Assembly (NCBI RefSeq): GCF_023101685.1
Contig: NZ_CP082164.1
Span: 7,688,001-7,752,000, forward strand
Direction: 5' to 3'
DNA from: Bradyrhizobium sp. 186
GTDB taxonomy: Bacteria > Pseudomonadota > Alphaproteobacteria > Rhizobiales > Xanthobacteraceae
Length of the DNA: 64,000 bases
Under the pieces are notes generated by a model, which ran no database searches, had not been told where the DNA came from, and saw nothing but the letters and a program-made list of their open reading frames with translations. A program made the position numbers and the translations under genes. Shown in pieces: positions 36,296 to 46,989 of this stretch. How positions within the stretch are numbered: the first letter of the stretch is position 1; the number at the start of each line of letters is the position of its first letter.

Positions 36296-38995
36296 ATGTT
36301 CGACGCTCCGTTTGACGTCCTTGCGGTGATGCTTGCGATCGCCGCCTTCCTGATCGCGCTGAAGGCGTCCAACCAGGCGGCCGAGCTGCGCCGCCGGCTG
36401 GGTTCGCTGGAGGCAATGCTGCAAGCGCCGCGGCTGATCCAGCCGCCGCCGATGCCACTACCGGAACAGGTGCCCACGCCAGCGACTGCCGCGGCTGCAC
36501 CACCGCCGCTTGCGCCCGAAGCCGAACCGGCTCCGTCCCCAACGCTCGTGACCGATCATGTCACGCCGCCCCCGATCGAAACGAGCACGGATGACGTCGC
36601 GCCGCCTGCCGTGCCTGCCGCAGAGCCCGGCTTCGAGGAGCGGCTCGGCACGCGTTGGGTGGTGTGGATCGGCGGCCTTGCGCTCGCGCTCGGCGGCTTC
36701 TTCATGGTGCGCTACTCGATCGAGGCCGGCCTCATCGGCCCGGGCGTGCGCGTATTTCTCGGCGGCCTGTTCGCGCTGGCGCTGCTCGGCGCCGGCGAAT
36801 GGACGCGGCGCAAGGAGACCATCTCCAGCATCGAGGCGTTGCCGATCGCCAACATCCCCGCGATCCTCACTGCGGCCGGAACGGCGGTGGCGTTTGCTAC
36901 GATCTACGCCGCCTATGCGCTCTACAGCTTCCTCGTCCCCGCCACCGCCTTCGTGCTGCTCGGACTGGTCGCGCTCGGCACGCTCGCCGCTGCTCTCCTC
37001 CATGGGCCTGCGCTCGCCGGCCTCGGTGTGGTCGGCGCGTTCGTGACGCCCATCCTCGTCTCCAGCGGCAAGGCGGATTATTGGGCGCTCTACGTTTATC
37101 TCGCCGTCGTCACCGCCGCCAGCTTTGGCCTAGCCCGTATCCGCCTGTGGCGCTGGCTTGCAGTGACCACCATTGTCTTCGCCGTGCTTTGGATCTTCCC
37201 GGGCCTCGACGTCGGCGAATTGCAAGTGGCACCTCATGCCTTCCACGTCATCGCCGGATTCGTGCTGGCCGCCCTGCTCGTCGTCTGCGGCTTCATGTTC
37301 GGTCCCACGATCGAGGCTGGCGAGATCGAGCCGGTCTCTTCGAGCTCGCTCGGCGCCTATCTGTTCGGCGCAATGCTGATCGTGCTGTCGAGCGCGCATG
37401 CCGATCTGGCGCTGATCGCCTTCACCCTCCTCGTGGCAACGACGCTGTTCGTCGCCTGGCGCGCGCCGGCGGCCACCGGCGCGCTGGGAGCAGCCGCGGC
37501 GGCCGCCTTCATCGTATTCGCCGAATGGGCGGTGCGCGCCAATCCCGACATGCTGGTGCTGCCGGGCGGACCGCTGCCCGGCGTCGGACCGGTCGCGACC
37601 GACAGCGCGGTGACGCTGCATCTCGTGATGGCCGCGATCTTCGCCGCGGGCTTCGGCATCGCAGGGTTCCTCGCGCAGGGCCGTTCGAACTCGGCGATCA
37701 TCCCGGTGGTGTGGTCCGCGACCGCGGTCGCCACGCCGATCGCAATCCTTGTTGCGCTCTATGCGCGCATCGCCCATCTCGACCGCTCGATCCCTTTCGC
37801 GATCCTCGCCGTCTTGCTCGCCGCCGCCTTCGGCGCCGCGACCGAAGCCCTCACGCGACGCGAGACCCGGCCGGGCGTCGCGATCTCCACTGCGCTGTTC
37901 GCGACCGGCACGCTCGGCGCGCTGGCGCTGGCGCTGACCTTCGCGCTGGAGAAGGGCTGGCTCACCATCGCGCTGGCGCTGACGTCGCTCGGCACCGCCT
38001 GGATCTCGATGCAGCGGCCGATCCCGTTCCTGCGCTGGCTCGCTGCCGCGTCTGCCGTGATCGTCACCGCGCGCATCGGCTATGATCCCCGCATCGTCGG
38101 CGAGGCCGTCGGCACCACGCCGATCTTCAACTGGCTGCTGTGGGGCTATGGCCTGCCTGCGCTGTCGTTCTGGGCGGCGAGCCACTTCCTGCACCGCCGC
38201 GGCGACGACGCGCCGGTGCGCATGGTCGAGGCCGCCGCGATCCTGTTCACTGCACTGCTGGCCTTCATGGAGATCCGTCACCTCGCCACCGGCGGCCGCA
38301 TGACATCGCCGCCGTCGCTGCTCGAATTCGCGCTCCAGGCCTGTGTGACGCTGGCCATGGCGATCGGACTCGAGCGGCTACGGCTGAGGAGCCGTAGCAT
38401 TGTGCACAATGTCGGCGCGGTCGTCCTCACGGTGATCGCCGGCCTCATCAGCGTGTTCGGCCTGCTGATCCTGGAGAACCCGTGGCTGTGGACCAAGACC
38501 GATGTCGGCGGCCTCGTGTTCAACCTGCTGCTGCTCGGCTACGCGCTGCCCGCGGTGCTGATGCTGCTGCTCTCCTATGCGGTTGTCGGCGAACGCGGCA
38601 GGACCTACGCCAACACGATCGCAGGCGGGGCCCTCGTGTTCGCGCTCGCCTACGTCACGCTGGAGATCCGCCGCACCTATCACGGACCGATCCTGTTGGA
38701 CGGTGAGACCACGGGCGCCGAGCAGTACACCTATTCGATCGGCTGGCTCGCCTTCGGCGTGACGCTGCTCGGCATCGGCATTCTCGTCAACTCCGAGCGC
38801 GCACGGCTGGCGTCTGCGGCCGTGATCGCGCTGACGATCCTCAAGGCCTTCGTCATCGACATGTCGACGCTGACCGGCGTCTACCGCGCGCTGTCCTTCA
38901 TGTGTCTCGGAATCGTGCTGGTCGCGATCGGCTGGCTCTACCAACGCATCCTGTTCCGGCGGCAGGCTCCGCCGGCTCCGCAGACAAGCGCGTAG
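36296..38995 (+). CDS. DUF2339 giant multi-pass membrane protein
   Basis: 899 aa from ATG 36296 (CTGGAGGC upstream). It has an N-terminal helix, a short coiled coil (NQAAELRRRLGSLEAMLQ), a Pro/Ala-rich linker (about residues 45-115), then well over 20 hydrophobic segments. FEERLGTRWVVWIGGLALALGGFFMVRYSIE is the characteristic DUF2339 opening. Function is unknown; the family occurs in many bacteria and is suspected to act in envelope or polysaccharide processes. It converges with a chemoreceptor gene, leaving only 3 bases between the stops. Confidence 0.88.
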   Translation: MFDAPFDVLAVMLAIAAFLIALKASNQAAELRRRLGSLEAMLQAPRLIQPPPMPLPEQVPTPATAAAAPPPLAPEAEPAPSPTLVTDHVTPPPIETSTDDVAPPAVPAAEPGFEERLGTRWVVWIGGLALALGGFFMVRYSIEAGLIGPGVRVFLGGLFALALLGAGEWTRRKETISSIEALPIANIPAILTAAGTAVAFATIYAAYALYSFLVPATAFVLLGLVALGTLAAALLHGPALAGLGVVGAFVTPILVSSGKADYWALYVYLAVVTAASFGLARIRLWRWLAVTTIVFAVLWIFPGLDVGELQVAPHAFHVIAGFVLAALLVVCGFMFGPTIEAGEIEPVSSSSLGAYLFGAMLIVLSSAHADLALIAFTLLVATTLFVAWRAPAATGALGAAAAAAFIVFAEWAVRANPDMLVLPGGPLPGVGPVATDSAVTLHLVMAAIFAAGFGIAGFLAQGRSNSAIIPVVWSATAVATPIAILVALYARIAHLDRSIPFAILAVLLAAAFGAATEALTRRETRPGVAISTALFATGTLGALALALTFALEKGWLTIALALTSLGTAWISMQRPIPFLRWLAAASAVIVTARIGYDPRIVGEAVGTTPIFNWLLWGYGLPALSFWAASHFLHRRGDDAPVRMVEAAAILFTALLAFMEIRHLATGGRMTSPPSLLEFALQACVTLAMAIGLERLRLRSRSIVHNVGAVVLTVIAGLISVFGLLILENPWLWTKTDVGGLVFNLLLLGYALPAVLMLLLSYAVVGERGRTYANTIAGGALVFALAYVTLEIRRTYHGPILLDGETTGAEQYTYSIGWLAFGVTLLGIGILVNSERARLASAAVIALTILKAFVIDMSTLTGVYRALSFMCLGIVLVAIGWLYQRILFRRQAPPAPQTSA

Positions 38996-38998
38996 AGG

Positions 38999-40687
38999 TC
39001 AGGCGGCGCGGACCGATTCGAGGAACTGCGCGACCTCGACCTTGAGGCGCGTGCTGTCGCCCGCGAGCGATTTCGCGGCCGACAACACCTCGGTCGAGGC
39101 CGAGCCGGTCTCGATCGCGCCGCGCTGCACGTTGGTGATGTTCGACGAGACTTCCTGCGTGCCGAGCGAGGCCTGCTGCACGTTGCGCGAGATCTCCTGC
39201 GTGGCCGCGCCCTGCTCTTCGACGGCAGCAGCGATGGCCGCGGACACCTCGGACAGCCGCTCGATGGTGCCGCCAATCTCCTGGATGGCGCTGACGGATT
39301 CCTCGGTCGCGGCCTGGATGCCCGAAACCTGCGCCCCGATCTCGCCGGTCGCCTTCGCGGTCTGCTCCGCCAGCGCCTTGACCTCGGAGGCGACGACCGC
39401 GAAGCCGCGGCCGGCTTCGCCGGCGCGCGCGGCCTCGATGGTCGCATTGAGCGCAAGCAGGTTGGTCTGGCCTGCGATCGTGTTGATGAGCTCGACGACG
39501 TCGCCGATGCGGGAAGCCGCCAGCGACAGCGCGTTGACGCGCTCGTTGGTCCGGCCCGCCTGCTCGACGGCTTCGGCGGCCATCCGCGCCGAATCCTGCA
39601 CCCGGCGGCTGATCTCGGTGATGGAGGACGACAGTTCTTCCGAGGCGGACGCCACCGCCTGGACGTTGGTGGAGGCCTCCTCGGACGCCGTGGCGACAAC
39701 GGTCGCGAGCTCCTGCCCGCGCTGCGCGGTGCCGCTGAGCGTGGCTGCGGACGCTTCGAGCTCGGTCGAGGCCGACGAGACGGTCTCGACGACCTCGCCG
39801 ATCATGGCCTCGAAATTGCGGGTGATGGCGTCGACGCGGCGGGCGCGCTCGATCTTGGCTTCGGCGTCGAGCGCAGCGGCCTCGTCGGCGGCCTTCTTGG
39901 CGATCAGCGCCTCCTTGAAGATCTGGAGCGCATTCGCCATCGAGCCGATCTCGGTTCTTTCGCCGCGATGCGGCACGTCGGCCGTGAGATCGCCCTCGCC
40001 GAGCGCCTGCATCGGACGGATGATTGAAGCAATACCACGAGAAACGTCGCGCACGAGATAATAGGCGGCGCCGTTCGCGATCACGACCGAGACCACGATG
40101 ATGCCGACCAGCACGCGGAAGATGGTGGCGTAGCTGTCGGCCGCCTGCTTCGTCTCCAGCTCGGCGCCCCGGTTGTTGAGTTCGATGCCCTTCTGGAGCA
40201 ATGGGTCGGCAGCCTGGGCCATCTTCGCGACCTTGGTCTGCAACAGCTCGTTGGCGTCGGTCGGGAAACGGCCGACGCTCTTGCGCGACAGCGCCATCAC
40301 GTCCTGCACACCGTTCAGATACTCGGCCCACGCCTTGGTCCATTGCTCATAGAGAGAGCGCTCCTCGGAGGTGGTGATCAGCGGCTCGTAGACCTTGCGT
40401 GTCCGGTCGATACGCTCGCGCAACGAGGCGAGACGTTTTTCGGCCGCCTCCTTGCCTTCAGTGGTGTCCTGCATCAGATGCAGGCGCAGCGCGACGCGCA
40501 GCTCGTTGATGTCGGCGCGGAGCGAGCCGAGGGCGCGCACGCTCGGCAGCCAGCTCTCCGCGATCTCGACGGTGTGCGCGTTGATGTTCTGCATGGTGCC
40601 GATCGCCGTCACGCCGACGCCGGCAAGCGAGAGCACGAGGACCGACAGCACGGTCAGAAGCTTGAAAACGATCGACAACTTCGACAT
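38999..40687 (-). CDS. Methyl-accepting chemotaxis protein (intact)
   Basis: 562 aa from ATG 40687 (a TTG nine bases earlier is possible). Membrane helix 1 is about residues 8-30 and helix 2 about 190-212, enclosing a roughly 160-residue helical ligand domain of four-helix or TarH type. A HAMP domain follows ([20 protein letters not shown]), then the signalling domain with the hairpin tip [21 protein letters not shown] and [16 protein letters not shown]. It ends in [11 protein letters not shown], with no CheR/CheB pentapeptide. First of three chemoreceptor-like loci in tandem on this strand. Confidence 0.93.
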   Translation of the reverse strand: MSKLSIVFKLLTVLSVLVLSLAGVGVTAIGTMQNINAHTVEIAESWLPSVRALGSLRADINELRVALRLHLMQDTTEGKEAAEKRLASLRERIDRTRKVYEPLITTSEERSLYEQWTKAWAEYLNGVQDVMALSRKSVGRFPTDANELLQTKVAKMAQAADPLLQKGIELNNRGAELETKQAADSYATIFRVLVGIIVVSVVIANGAAYYLVRDVSRGIASIIRPMQALGEGDLTADVPHRGERTEIGSMANALQIFKEALIAKKAADEAAALDAEAKIERARRVDAITRNFEAMIGEVVETVSSASTELEASAATLSGTAQRGQELATVVATASEEASTNVQAVASASEELSSSITEISRRVQDSARMAAEAVEQAGRTNERVNALSLAASRIGDVVELINTIAGQTNLLALNATIEAARAGEAGRGFAVVASEVKALAEQTAKATGEIGAQVSGIQAATEESVSAIQEIGGTIERLSEVSAAIAAAVEEQGAATQEISRNVQQASLGTQEVSSNITNVQRGAIETGSASTEVLSAAKSLAGDSTRLKVEVAQFLESVRAA

Positions 40688-40873
40688 CACACCCAATCCC
40701 GATGATACCTAGCAACGCGCAAGTCACCTGCGCCGCAATCGTCACGACGGACGACAGGACGGAAGTCAGTTCAACAATGCTGGCTGGTTCTTATCCGGTA
40801 AGATTGCGCCCATAGTTGCAAACAGGCGTTAACAGGGACCTTAGTAAAACTACGCACGGGGCCATATTCGACG

Positions 40874-42014
40874 TTATTTTCTCTGCAACCATATATTGCA
40901 GCCGCGAGGATATCCCGCAGCGCCGCATCTGCGTACCGCATTTCGCTCACTGCGCCGTTCGAACGGGACGGCCGACATCCTCACGCTGCCCCGCACCGAC
41001 TCCAGGAAGCGCGCGACCTCGCTCTTCAGCCGGTTGCTTTCCTGCGGTCTGAATCGCTCCGATGTGCTGACTGATCTCACCCGTCGCTTTCGCAGTCTGC
41101 TCAGCCAGCGCCTTCACTTCGGTCGCGACCACGGCAAAGCCCTTGCCGGCCTCGCCGGCGCGCGCCGCCTCGATCGTGGCGTTCAGCGCCAGCAGGTTAG
41201 TCTGGCTGGCGATGGTGTTGATCAGCTCGACCACGTCGCCGATGCGGGACGCGGCCTTCGTCAGTTCGGCGACACGCCCATTGGTGCGTTGCGCCTGCTC
41301 CTCCGCGACGTCGGCCACTCGCGCCGATTCCTGCACCTGGCGGCTGATCTCGGAAATCGACGACGTCATCTCCTCGCTCGCGGAGGACACCGACTGCACG
41401 TTCGCGGACGCCTCTTCCGAGGCCGCCGCGACAGCACTGGCGAGGTCGCTTCCGCGCTCGGCAGCCCGCGTCAGCGTGTTAGAGGACGCTTCGAGCTCGG
41501 TTGCCGCCGACGAGACGGTCTCGATGATCTCACCGACGGCGCCTTCGAATGTGTCGGCGAGCCGCTGCATGTCCGCCTTGCGCTGCGTGCGGCGGCGCGC
41601 ATCGGCTTCCGACTGTTCGGCGCGCAGCCGCTCCGCCTCCGCCATGTTGTTCCTGAACACCTCGACCGCGCCGGCCATCTCACCGATCTCGTCGTTTCGT
41701 CCGACTCCAGGAACGGAAATCGACAGCTCGCCGCGCGTAAGCCGCGTCATCGCATTGATCATCGCTGACAGCGCCTTCGAGATCGAGCGTCCCAGGAGGA
41801 ATCCGACCACGGCGAGCACGATGACGGCGACGGCGAAGACGACCATCATCCACATGCGCACGGCATCGCGGGTCGCAGCTTCCGCGGCGTCGGCCTGCTT
41901 GTACAAGCCTTCGACCGCGGTCCGCACTTCGAGCATCAGCGGTTCGACCTCACGAAAGGTCTTCATCATGCTGGCGTCATAGGCGGCGCTCCGCTGCGCG
42001 GTCTCGGCCCATGC
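40874..42014 (-). pseudogene. Chemoreceptor remnant, truncated and internally deleted
   Basis: The open frame from about 42014 to 40947 starts inside a ligand domain (an in-frame TGA at 42017 precedes [18 protein letters not shown]), continues through one membrane helix, HAMP and the first half of the signalling domain, then jumps at about 41040 from [13 protein letters not shown] to sequence that in another frame reads [17 protein letters not shown], the family C-terminus. Compared with the neighbour receptor, about 80-85 residues are missing, and the frame is shifted. Both ends are therefore damaged and it is unlikely to signal. Confidence 0.8.
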
Positions 42015-42748
42015 TCATGAATGTGCTCCAAAGCGCTTGAGATGCAATGACCGGAAGGCACGGTTGGGTGCCAAGCAATTGGGCAGAAGATGCCTGCTTC
42101 GATTCTCTGGAAAGTTAACCCTGTGCGCCATTCGTCGCGGCACCGCAACATAAGTGCATACGACCGCCGCGCATCCACGCGTGGCGATCGCCGGATAGAA
42201 TCTCTTTCGGTGCAGCCTGCGTCAGGCCGCGCGTACGGTATCGAGGAATTTGCCGACCTCGAGCTTGAGGCGATTGCTGTCGCCGGACAACATCTGCGCG
42301 GCGGACAGCACTTGCGAGGAGGCCGATCCGGTCTCGCCCGCCCCGCGCTGCACGTCGGCGATGTTTGACGAGACCTGCTCGGTGCCCTGGGCCGCCTGAG
42401 CCACGTTGCGGGAGATTTCCTGCGTCGCCGCACCCTGCTCTTCCACAGCCGCGGCAATGGTCGAGGAAATCTCAGACAGTTTTTCGATGGTGTCGCTGAT
42501 GTCCTTGATGGCGCCGACCGAATGCTCGGTCGCGATCTGGATGCTTGCAATCTGCTGCCCGATCTCGCCGGTCGCCTTCGCGGTCTGCTCGGCGAGCGCC
42601 TTCACCTCGGAAGCGACGACGGCAAAGCCGCGGCCGGCCTCGCCGGCGCGCGCCGCCTCGATCGTGGCATTGAGCGCCAGCAGGTTGGTCTGGCCGGCGA
42701 TGGTGTTGATCAGCTCGACAACGTCGCCGATGCGCGTCGCCGCCTTAG

Positions 42749-44183
42749 CATTACAGTTGCTTTGTTTGCGGGTTTCTGAATCCATGGGCAACCATGATTC
42801 GAATGTCGTGGACGCGGGCCGCGTCGGTTGAGGAGACGCTTGCGTTGTGGGCGGCGTCGCTTCGAGAGATCAAGCAACGGATACGTCCGTTGTTCACGCA
42901 AGAGCGTGTGGCGACGAATGCAGGCTTGTTCCTGGAAGGTCTGCTCGGAGATGAGCAGCGCAAGACCGGCTGGATGCGCGCGGAGGCGGCTGGCGATCCT
43001 GGCCCATGGCGTCAGCAGGCGATCCTGGGTCGTGGAGATTGGGACGCTGATGCCCTGCGCGACATCGTCCGGGACTATGTCATCGAGCACTTGGCGGATG
43101 ACGATGCGGTGCTGGTGATCGACGAGACCGGCTTTCTCAAGCAGGGTAAGGCCTCATGCGGAGTGGCACGGCAATACACTGGTTCGGCAGGGAAGATTAC
43201 GAACTGCCAGATCGGCGTCTTCGCTACCTACGTTTCGCGTCATGGTCATGCGTTCATCGATCGCGCGTTGTATCTTCCGAAGGAATGGACTGACGATCCA
43301 GATCGTCTGGAAGCCGCATATGTGCCTGCCGATGTCGGCTTTGCGACCAAACCAAAGCTTGCGACGAGAATGATCGCACGTGCGATAGCCGCGTCTGTAC
43401 CATTCAAGTGGGTTGCCGGTGACACGGTCTACGGTGTTGGCGATATCGAACAGCAGCTACGGCGGGCAGGCAAAGGCTATGTGCTCGGGGTCAGCAGCTC
43501 TCATGTCTTCCGATCCTGGGGCAAGCGACAGCCGGTCGCCGGCAAGGCCGAAGACATCGCCCGGACGCGGCGCCCGTCCGACTGGAAGCGCTTGTCGGCG
43601 GGAGCCGGAACCAAAGGACCGAGGCTGCATGACTGGTGTTATCTCGAACTGGCCGATCTCGAGGTCGAGCAGTTCAACAGCGCAAATGATGGTTTATGGA
43701 CGCGCGGTCTGCTGATCCGTCGCCATATCGCCGATGGCGATCTCGCCTTCTTCACCACCTGGTGCCCAGCGGGAACATCAATTGAAACGCTGGTCGCGGT
43801 CGAAGGCCATCGATGGGCGATCGAGGACAGCTTTGAAACCGCGAAAAACGAGTTCGGGCTCGATCACAACGAGAGCAGGTCCTGGCATGGCTGGCATCGC
43901 CACGTGTCCCTGGTGATGCTCGCCTTCGCCATGATGGCGGCGATCCGCCATCGCGCCAATCCGCCACCGCCCAAAAAAACCAAACGCCGCCCCCCGGCAA
44001 AAGCCAAAGCACACCCACGCCGCCGCTGATCCGTTGGTCAATCCAGGAAATCCGCCGCATCGCCATCAGGCTTGCTCGAAAGCGGATCCAACCCGCGCAT
44101 GTCATCGCATGGTCATTCTGGCGCAGAGCTCACCAGGCTGCCGCTCAGCGCGCGCATCTCAAAGCAAAACGGCAACTGTAATG
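42749..44183 (+). mobile_element. IS701-type insertion sequence, complete
   Basis: 1435 bp bounded by 12-bp identical inverted ends CATTACAGTTGC / GCAACTGTAATG and flanked by 4-bp direct repeats TTAG (42745-42748 and 44184-44187). TTAG fits the YTAR target preference I recall for IS701. The target was the junction of the chemoreceptor gene with the left end of the IS5-type element, so this insertion is the younger of the two. Confidence 0.9.
42794..44029 (+). CDS. IS701 family transposase
   Basis: 411 aa, full length. DDE-type motifs: [20 protein letters not shown] (first Asp and the family signature), [25 protein letters not shown] (second Asp) and [20 protein letters not shown] (Glu). The tail [21 protein letters not shown] is strongly basic. 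No stops or frameshifts, so the element is probably still functional. A slightly later start ([16 protein letters not shown], 42803) is equally likely. Confidence 0.93.
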   Translation: MIRMSWTRAASVEETLALWAASLREIKQRIRPLFTQERVATNAGLFLEGLLGDEQRKTGWMRAEAAGDPGPWRQQAILGRGDWDADALRDIVRDYVIEHLADDDAVLVIDETGFLKQGKASCGVARQYTGSAGKITNCQIGVFATYVSRHGHAFIDRALYLPKEWTDDPDRLEAAYVPADVGFATKPKLATRMIARAIAASVPFKWVAGDTVYGVGDIEQQLRRAGKGYVLGVSSSHVFRSWGKRQPVAGKAEDIARTRRPSDWKRLSAGAGTKGPRLHDWCYLELADLEVEQFNSANDGLWTRGLLIRRHIADGDLAFFTTWCPAGTSIETLVAVEGHRWAIEDSFETAKNEFGLDHNESRSWHGWHRHVSLVMLAFAMMAAIRHRANPPPPKKTKRRPPAKAKAHPRRR

Positions 44184-44186
44184 TTA

Positions 44187-45119
44187 GAGTCTGTCCGGGA
44201 TCATGCTGTTTTTTGGCAGAGCTTTCGCAGCATGAGGCGGATTGAGGCGAGGCGCAAGAACGCCAATGCCTTTCGGTTGAGGCACTCCCAATCCTTGGCC
44301 AAACGGCGGCAGCGGTTGAGCCAGGCGATGGTGCGTTCGACGATCCATCGCTTGGGCAAGATCGCAAAACTCTTTGCTGTATCGGAGCGCTTGACGATCT
44401 CGACGTCGATTTGCCGGAGGATTTTGCGAACGGCGGACTGAAAGATCGGCCCCTGATAGCCGCCGTCAGCATAGAGCTTCAGCAGGAATGGATGCAGGCC
44501 AAACAGCGTGGCCATCACCAGCACCCCACCGTCACGATCCTGGATGTCCGCCGAATGCACGAGGGCGTGGAGCAGCAAGCCTTGAGTATCGACTAGGATG
44601 TGGCGCTTCTTGCCCTTGATCTTCTTGCCCGCATCGTAGCCATGCGGGTCGATCCACGCCCCCCTTTTTCCGCGCTCTTGACGCTTTGACTGTCGATGAT
44701 GGCGGCGCTCGGGCTGGGTTCTCGGTTAGCCAATTCTCGACATTGTACATAGAGCGCGTGATGGATGCGATCGAGCGTGCCGTTCCAAGCCCACAAGTCA
44801 AAATAGTCGTGCACCGTGCTGCGTGGCGGCAGGTCCTTCGGGATCGCTCGCCATTGGCAACCGGTGCTCAGCACATACATCAGGCCATTGATCACCTCGC
44901 GCACATCGACCGTGCGCTTGTTGCCGCCTCGCTTGGCTGGCGCAATCAGCGGCTCCACCAACGCCCATTCCTCATCAGTCAAATCGCTTGGATAGCGTAG
45001 CCGGCTTCGGTCGTAACGACCGCGGTTCTCCTTCGTCCACATGGGCGCCCCTTCGAATCGGACCGCCACCCTTGAATCACAAATGATTCCGATGATTCAA
45101 GATGTTCCCGGACAGACAC
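44187..45119 (-). mobile_element. IS5-type (IS427 group) insertion sequence
   Basis: 933 bp with inverted ends sharing GTCTGTCCGGGA-N-CAT and a TTA target duplication (44184-44186 and 45120-45122), as expected for this group. Its left edge adjoins the IS701-type element, whose TTAG duplication includes the first base of this element. It therefore inserted first into the chemoreceptor gene. Confidence 0.9.
44201..45042 (-). CDS. IS5 family transposase made by -1 frameshift (two frames)
   Basis: Frame A starts at ATG 45042 (MWTKENRGRYDRSRLRYPSD) and reads IIDSQSVKSAEKGG; the rest of the protein, WIDPHGYDAGKKIKGKKRHI to LRKLCQKTA, lies in the -1 frame. The shift point is the run A5G6 near 44665, an expected slippery site: a -1 slip gives AEKGGAWIDPHGYD, about 280 aa in total. 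DDE residues sit in IIDSQ, YADGGYQGP and VERTIAWLNR. Such two-frame organisation is normal for the IS427 group, so I do not call it a pseudogene. Confidence 0.85.
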
Positions 45120-46587
45120 TTAGACAACTCGCTGACGCGCTCGGTTGTGGTGCGGGCCTGGCCGACGGCCTCGCTCGCCACGCGGGCGGATTCCTGCACT
45201 TGCCGGCTGATCTCCGTGATCGAGGACGACAATTCCTCCGTCGCCGATGCGACCGATTGCACGTTGGTTGACGCCTCTTCGGAGGCTACCGCAACCATCG
45301 TGGTCAGTTGCTGCGCCCGTTCCGCTGTCGAGGTCAGCGTGGTGGCGGAAGCCTCAAGCTCGGTGGACGCCGACGACACGGTGTGGACGATCTCGCCGAT
45401 CGCCCCTTCGAAGCCGTCGGCGAGCCTGTGCATCTCGGCCTTGCGCTGCTCGGCCGCGACCTGATCCTGCCGGATCTTGGCTTCGGCCTCCTCGCGCGCC
45501 TTCTGCTCGGACAGTATCTTGAACTTCTCGACCGCGCCGGCGACTTCACCGACCTCATCCTTGCGGCCGAGCCCGGGCAACAACACCGAAAAATCGCCGC
45601 TGGCGAGCTTCTCCATCGCCACCGTCAACGCGCGCATGGGACTCGCGATGGTGAACACGGAAAAGATGCACGCACCGATCAGGATGAGGGCCACCGCGCC
45701 GCCGGTGATGAGCGACGTCCGCTCGACCGAGGACGCCTCTGCGTCCGCCGCCATGCGGGCCTTGGCACCCTGCTGCTTCGAGAAGCCGACGATCTGGTCC
45801 GTGACCTGCGCGATCTCCTCGTTGATCGGCAGCGTAATCTCCTTGCGAGTGCGGGCGATCTCGGCGGCCAGTTTCGAGAGCTGCGCAGTGGCCTCCGCGC
45901 CTGGATCGCCGCCGGCGCGCTTCGTTTCGATTTCAATCGCCTGCTTGCGCAGCGTTTCGAACTGCTCCTGGCCCTTGTGGAGGTCATCGACCAACGTCGC
46001 CAATCGCGCAATCCGCTGCCCGTTTTCGGGCGAGCGCGAGAGCTTTGCCATATCGTCCGCAAATTTGAGCGCCGCCGCCTTCCGTTCGGTGAAGTATCGA
46101 CCTGCCTTTTGCAGGTCGTCCGGCGATGTGGAGAGCAGCGTGTCGCGTATGCCGATTTGCATGCCCCGCACCGAGGCCTTTGCCTCCGCGGCGATTTGCG
46201 CAAGCGACTGCTGCTCGGAGGCGGCATCGCTGAACCCTCGAACGGCGGCGTTGCCGGTCATTTGAAGAAAGATCATCAAGGCAACGAGAGCGATCGTCAG
46301 GGCCGAGGTGATCGCCAGCTTGGTACCAATTCGCAGGTTCTGAAGCAGCGTCATTGAAAGTATCCCAGGATATGCATTTGCCGCGGCGACGCGCGGAAGC
46401 AAACCCGGAAAGACTAACCGCGAGGTTCCTCACTAACGTTAAGTGCGAGCCGCGCGGTCTAGGTACAAATACCGGAACTGCTGCTTAAATTACCGGGACT
46501 TGCACACTTTTCGCGTGCAGCAAAACACGGCTTCGCGGATTTGCAGATGTCGTATTCGTTAATGCCTGCCCGCCGTTTGCCGTCGCG

Positions 46588-46821
46588 TCAATTCACGGTC
46601 TCGCCGACGAGGCTGATGCGGAACACCGGCTCCTTGTTCTCGTCGAGCAGCTCCATGCTCCATTTGGCATTCGAATTCAGATTGCGCGCGATGCCGCCGA
46701 GCAGGTTGGCGCAGACCTCGGTCATCTCGGTCCACGCAGCGGCGCGATCCTCGAACTCATATGGCTGATCGGCGGCGCCGGAATAGCGGCCGGTGCTGAT
46801 GCGGAAGAAATACAGCGACAT
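46588..46821 (-). CDS. DUF6894-like small protein
   Basis: 77 aa beginning MSLYFFRISTGRYSGAADQP. The N-terminal YFF-x-I strand, the acidic DRAAAWTEMTEVCANLLGGI helix and the closing WSMELLDENKEPVFRISLVGE strands resemble the small DUF6894 family that is abundant in Rhizobiales. Function unknown. It stands alone upstream of the interrupted chemoreceptor locus, with its own promoter presumably in the 168 bases before it. Confidence 0.72.
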   Translation of the reverse strand: MSLYFFRISTGRYSGAADQPYEFEDRAAAWTEMTEVCANLLGGIARNLNSNAKWSMELLDENKEPVFRISLVGETVN

Positions 46822-46989
46822 TGTTGAACCCTTTTATCGGGCCGCGCCCCCCGGCCGTACGCAAACTGGGGCGCGAGTCGCTACCAACGCATGAAACCCG
46901 CCGTCCGTATGACTACGGCGCGGCGGCTTGATGGCTGCTGGAAATGGTCAACAGGGTGTTGGCGCGGTCGTGGACGCGCGGGCAAAAAT

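Larger units (their letters stand above)
42222..46354 (-). pseudogene. Chemoreceptor gene split by two nested insertion sequences
   Basis: The N-terminal part runs from ATG 46354 (MTLLQNLRIGTKLAITSAL) to 45123 and the C-terminal part from 42747 to the stop at 42222. Removing 42748-45122 (both elements plus one target copy) joins GTTGTC-TAA-GGCGGCG in frame as ...[18 protein letters not shown], giving a 585-aa receptor with two membrane helices, a helical ligand domain, HAMP and a complete signalling domain ending in [11 protein letters not shown]. As it stands the gene encodes only a receptor truncated after SELSK, with the IS sequence adding CLSGNILNHRNHL. Confidence 0.9.

Noticed and set aside
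37130..38281. 383-codon minus-strand frame within the DUF2339 gene
   Set aside because: Antisense artefact, extremely rich in Asp, Arg, Glu and Gln; the plus-strand DUF2339 protein is clearly real.
44201..45042. IS5 transposase as a frameshifted pseudogene
   Set aside because: The break lies exactly on an A5G6 slippery run and both ends of the element are intact, so programmed frameshifting is the better explanation.
42796..45119. Composite transposon formed by the two IS elements
   Set aside because: The elements belong to different families and are adjacent and nested, with independent target duplications and no cargo.
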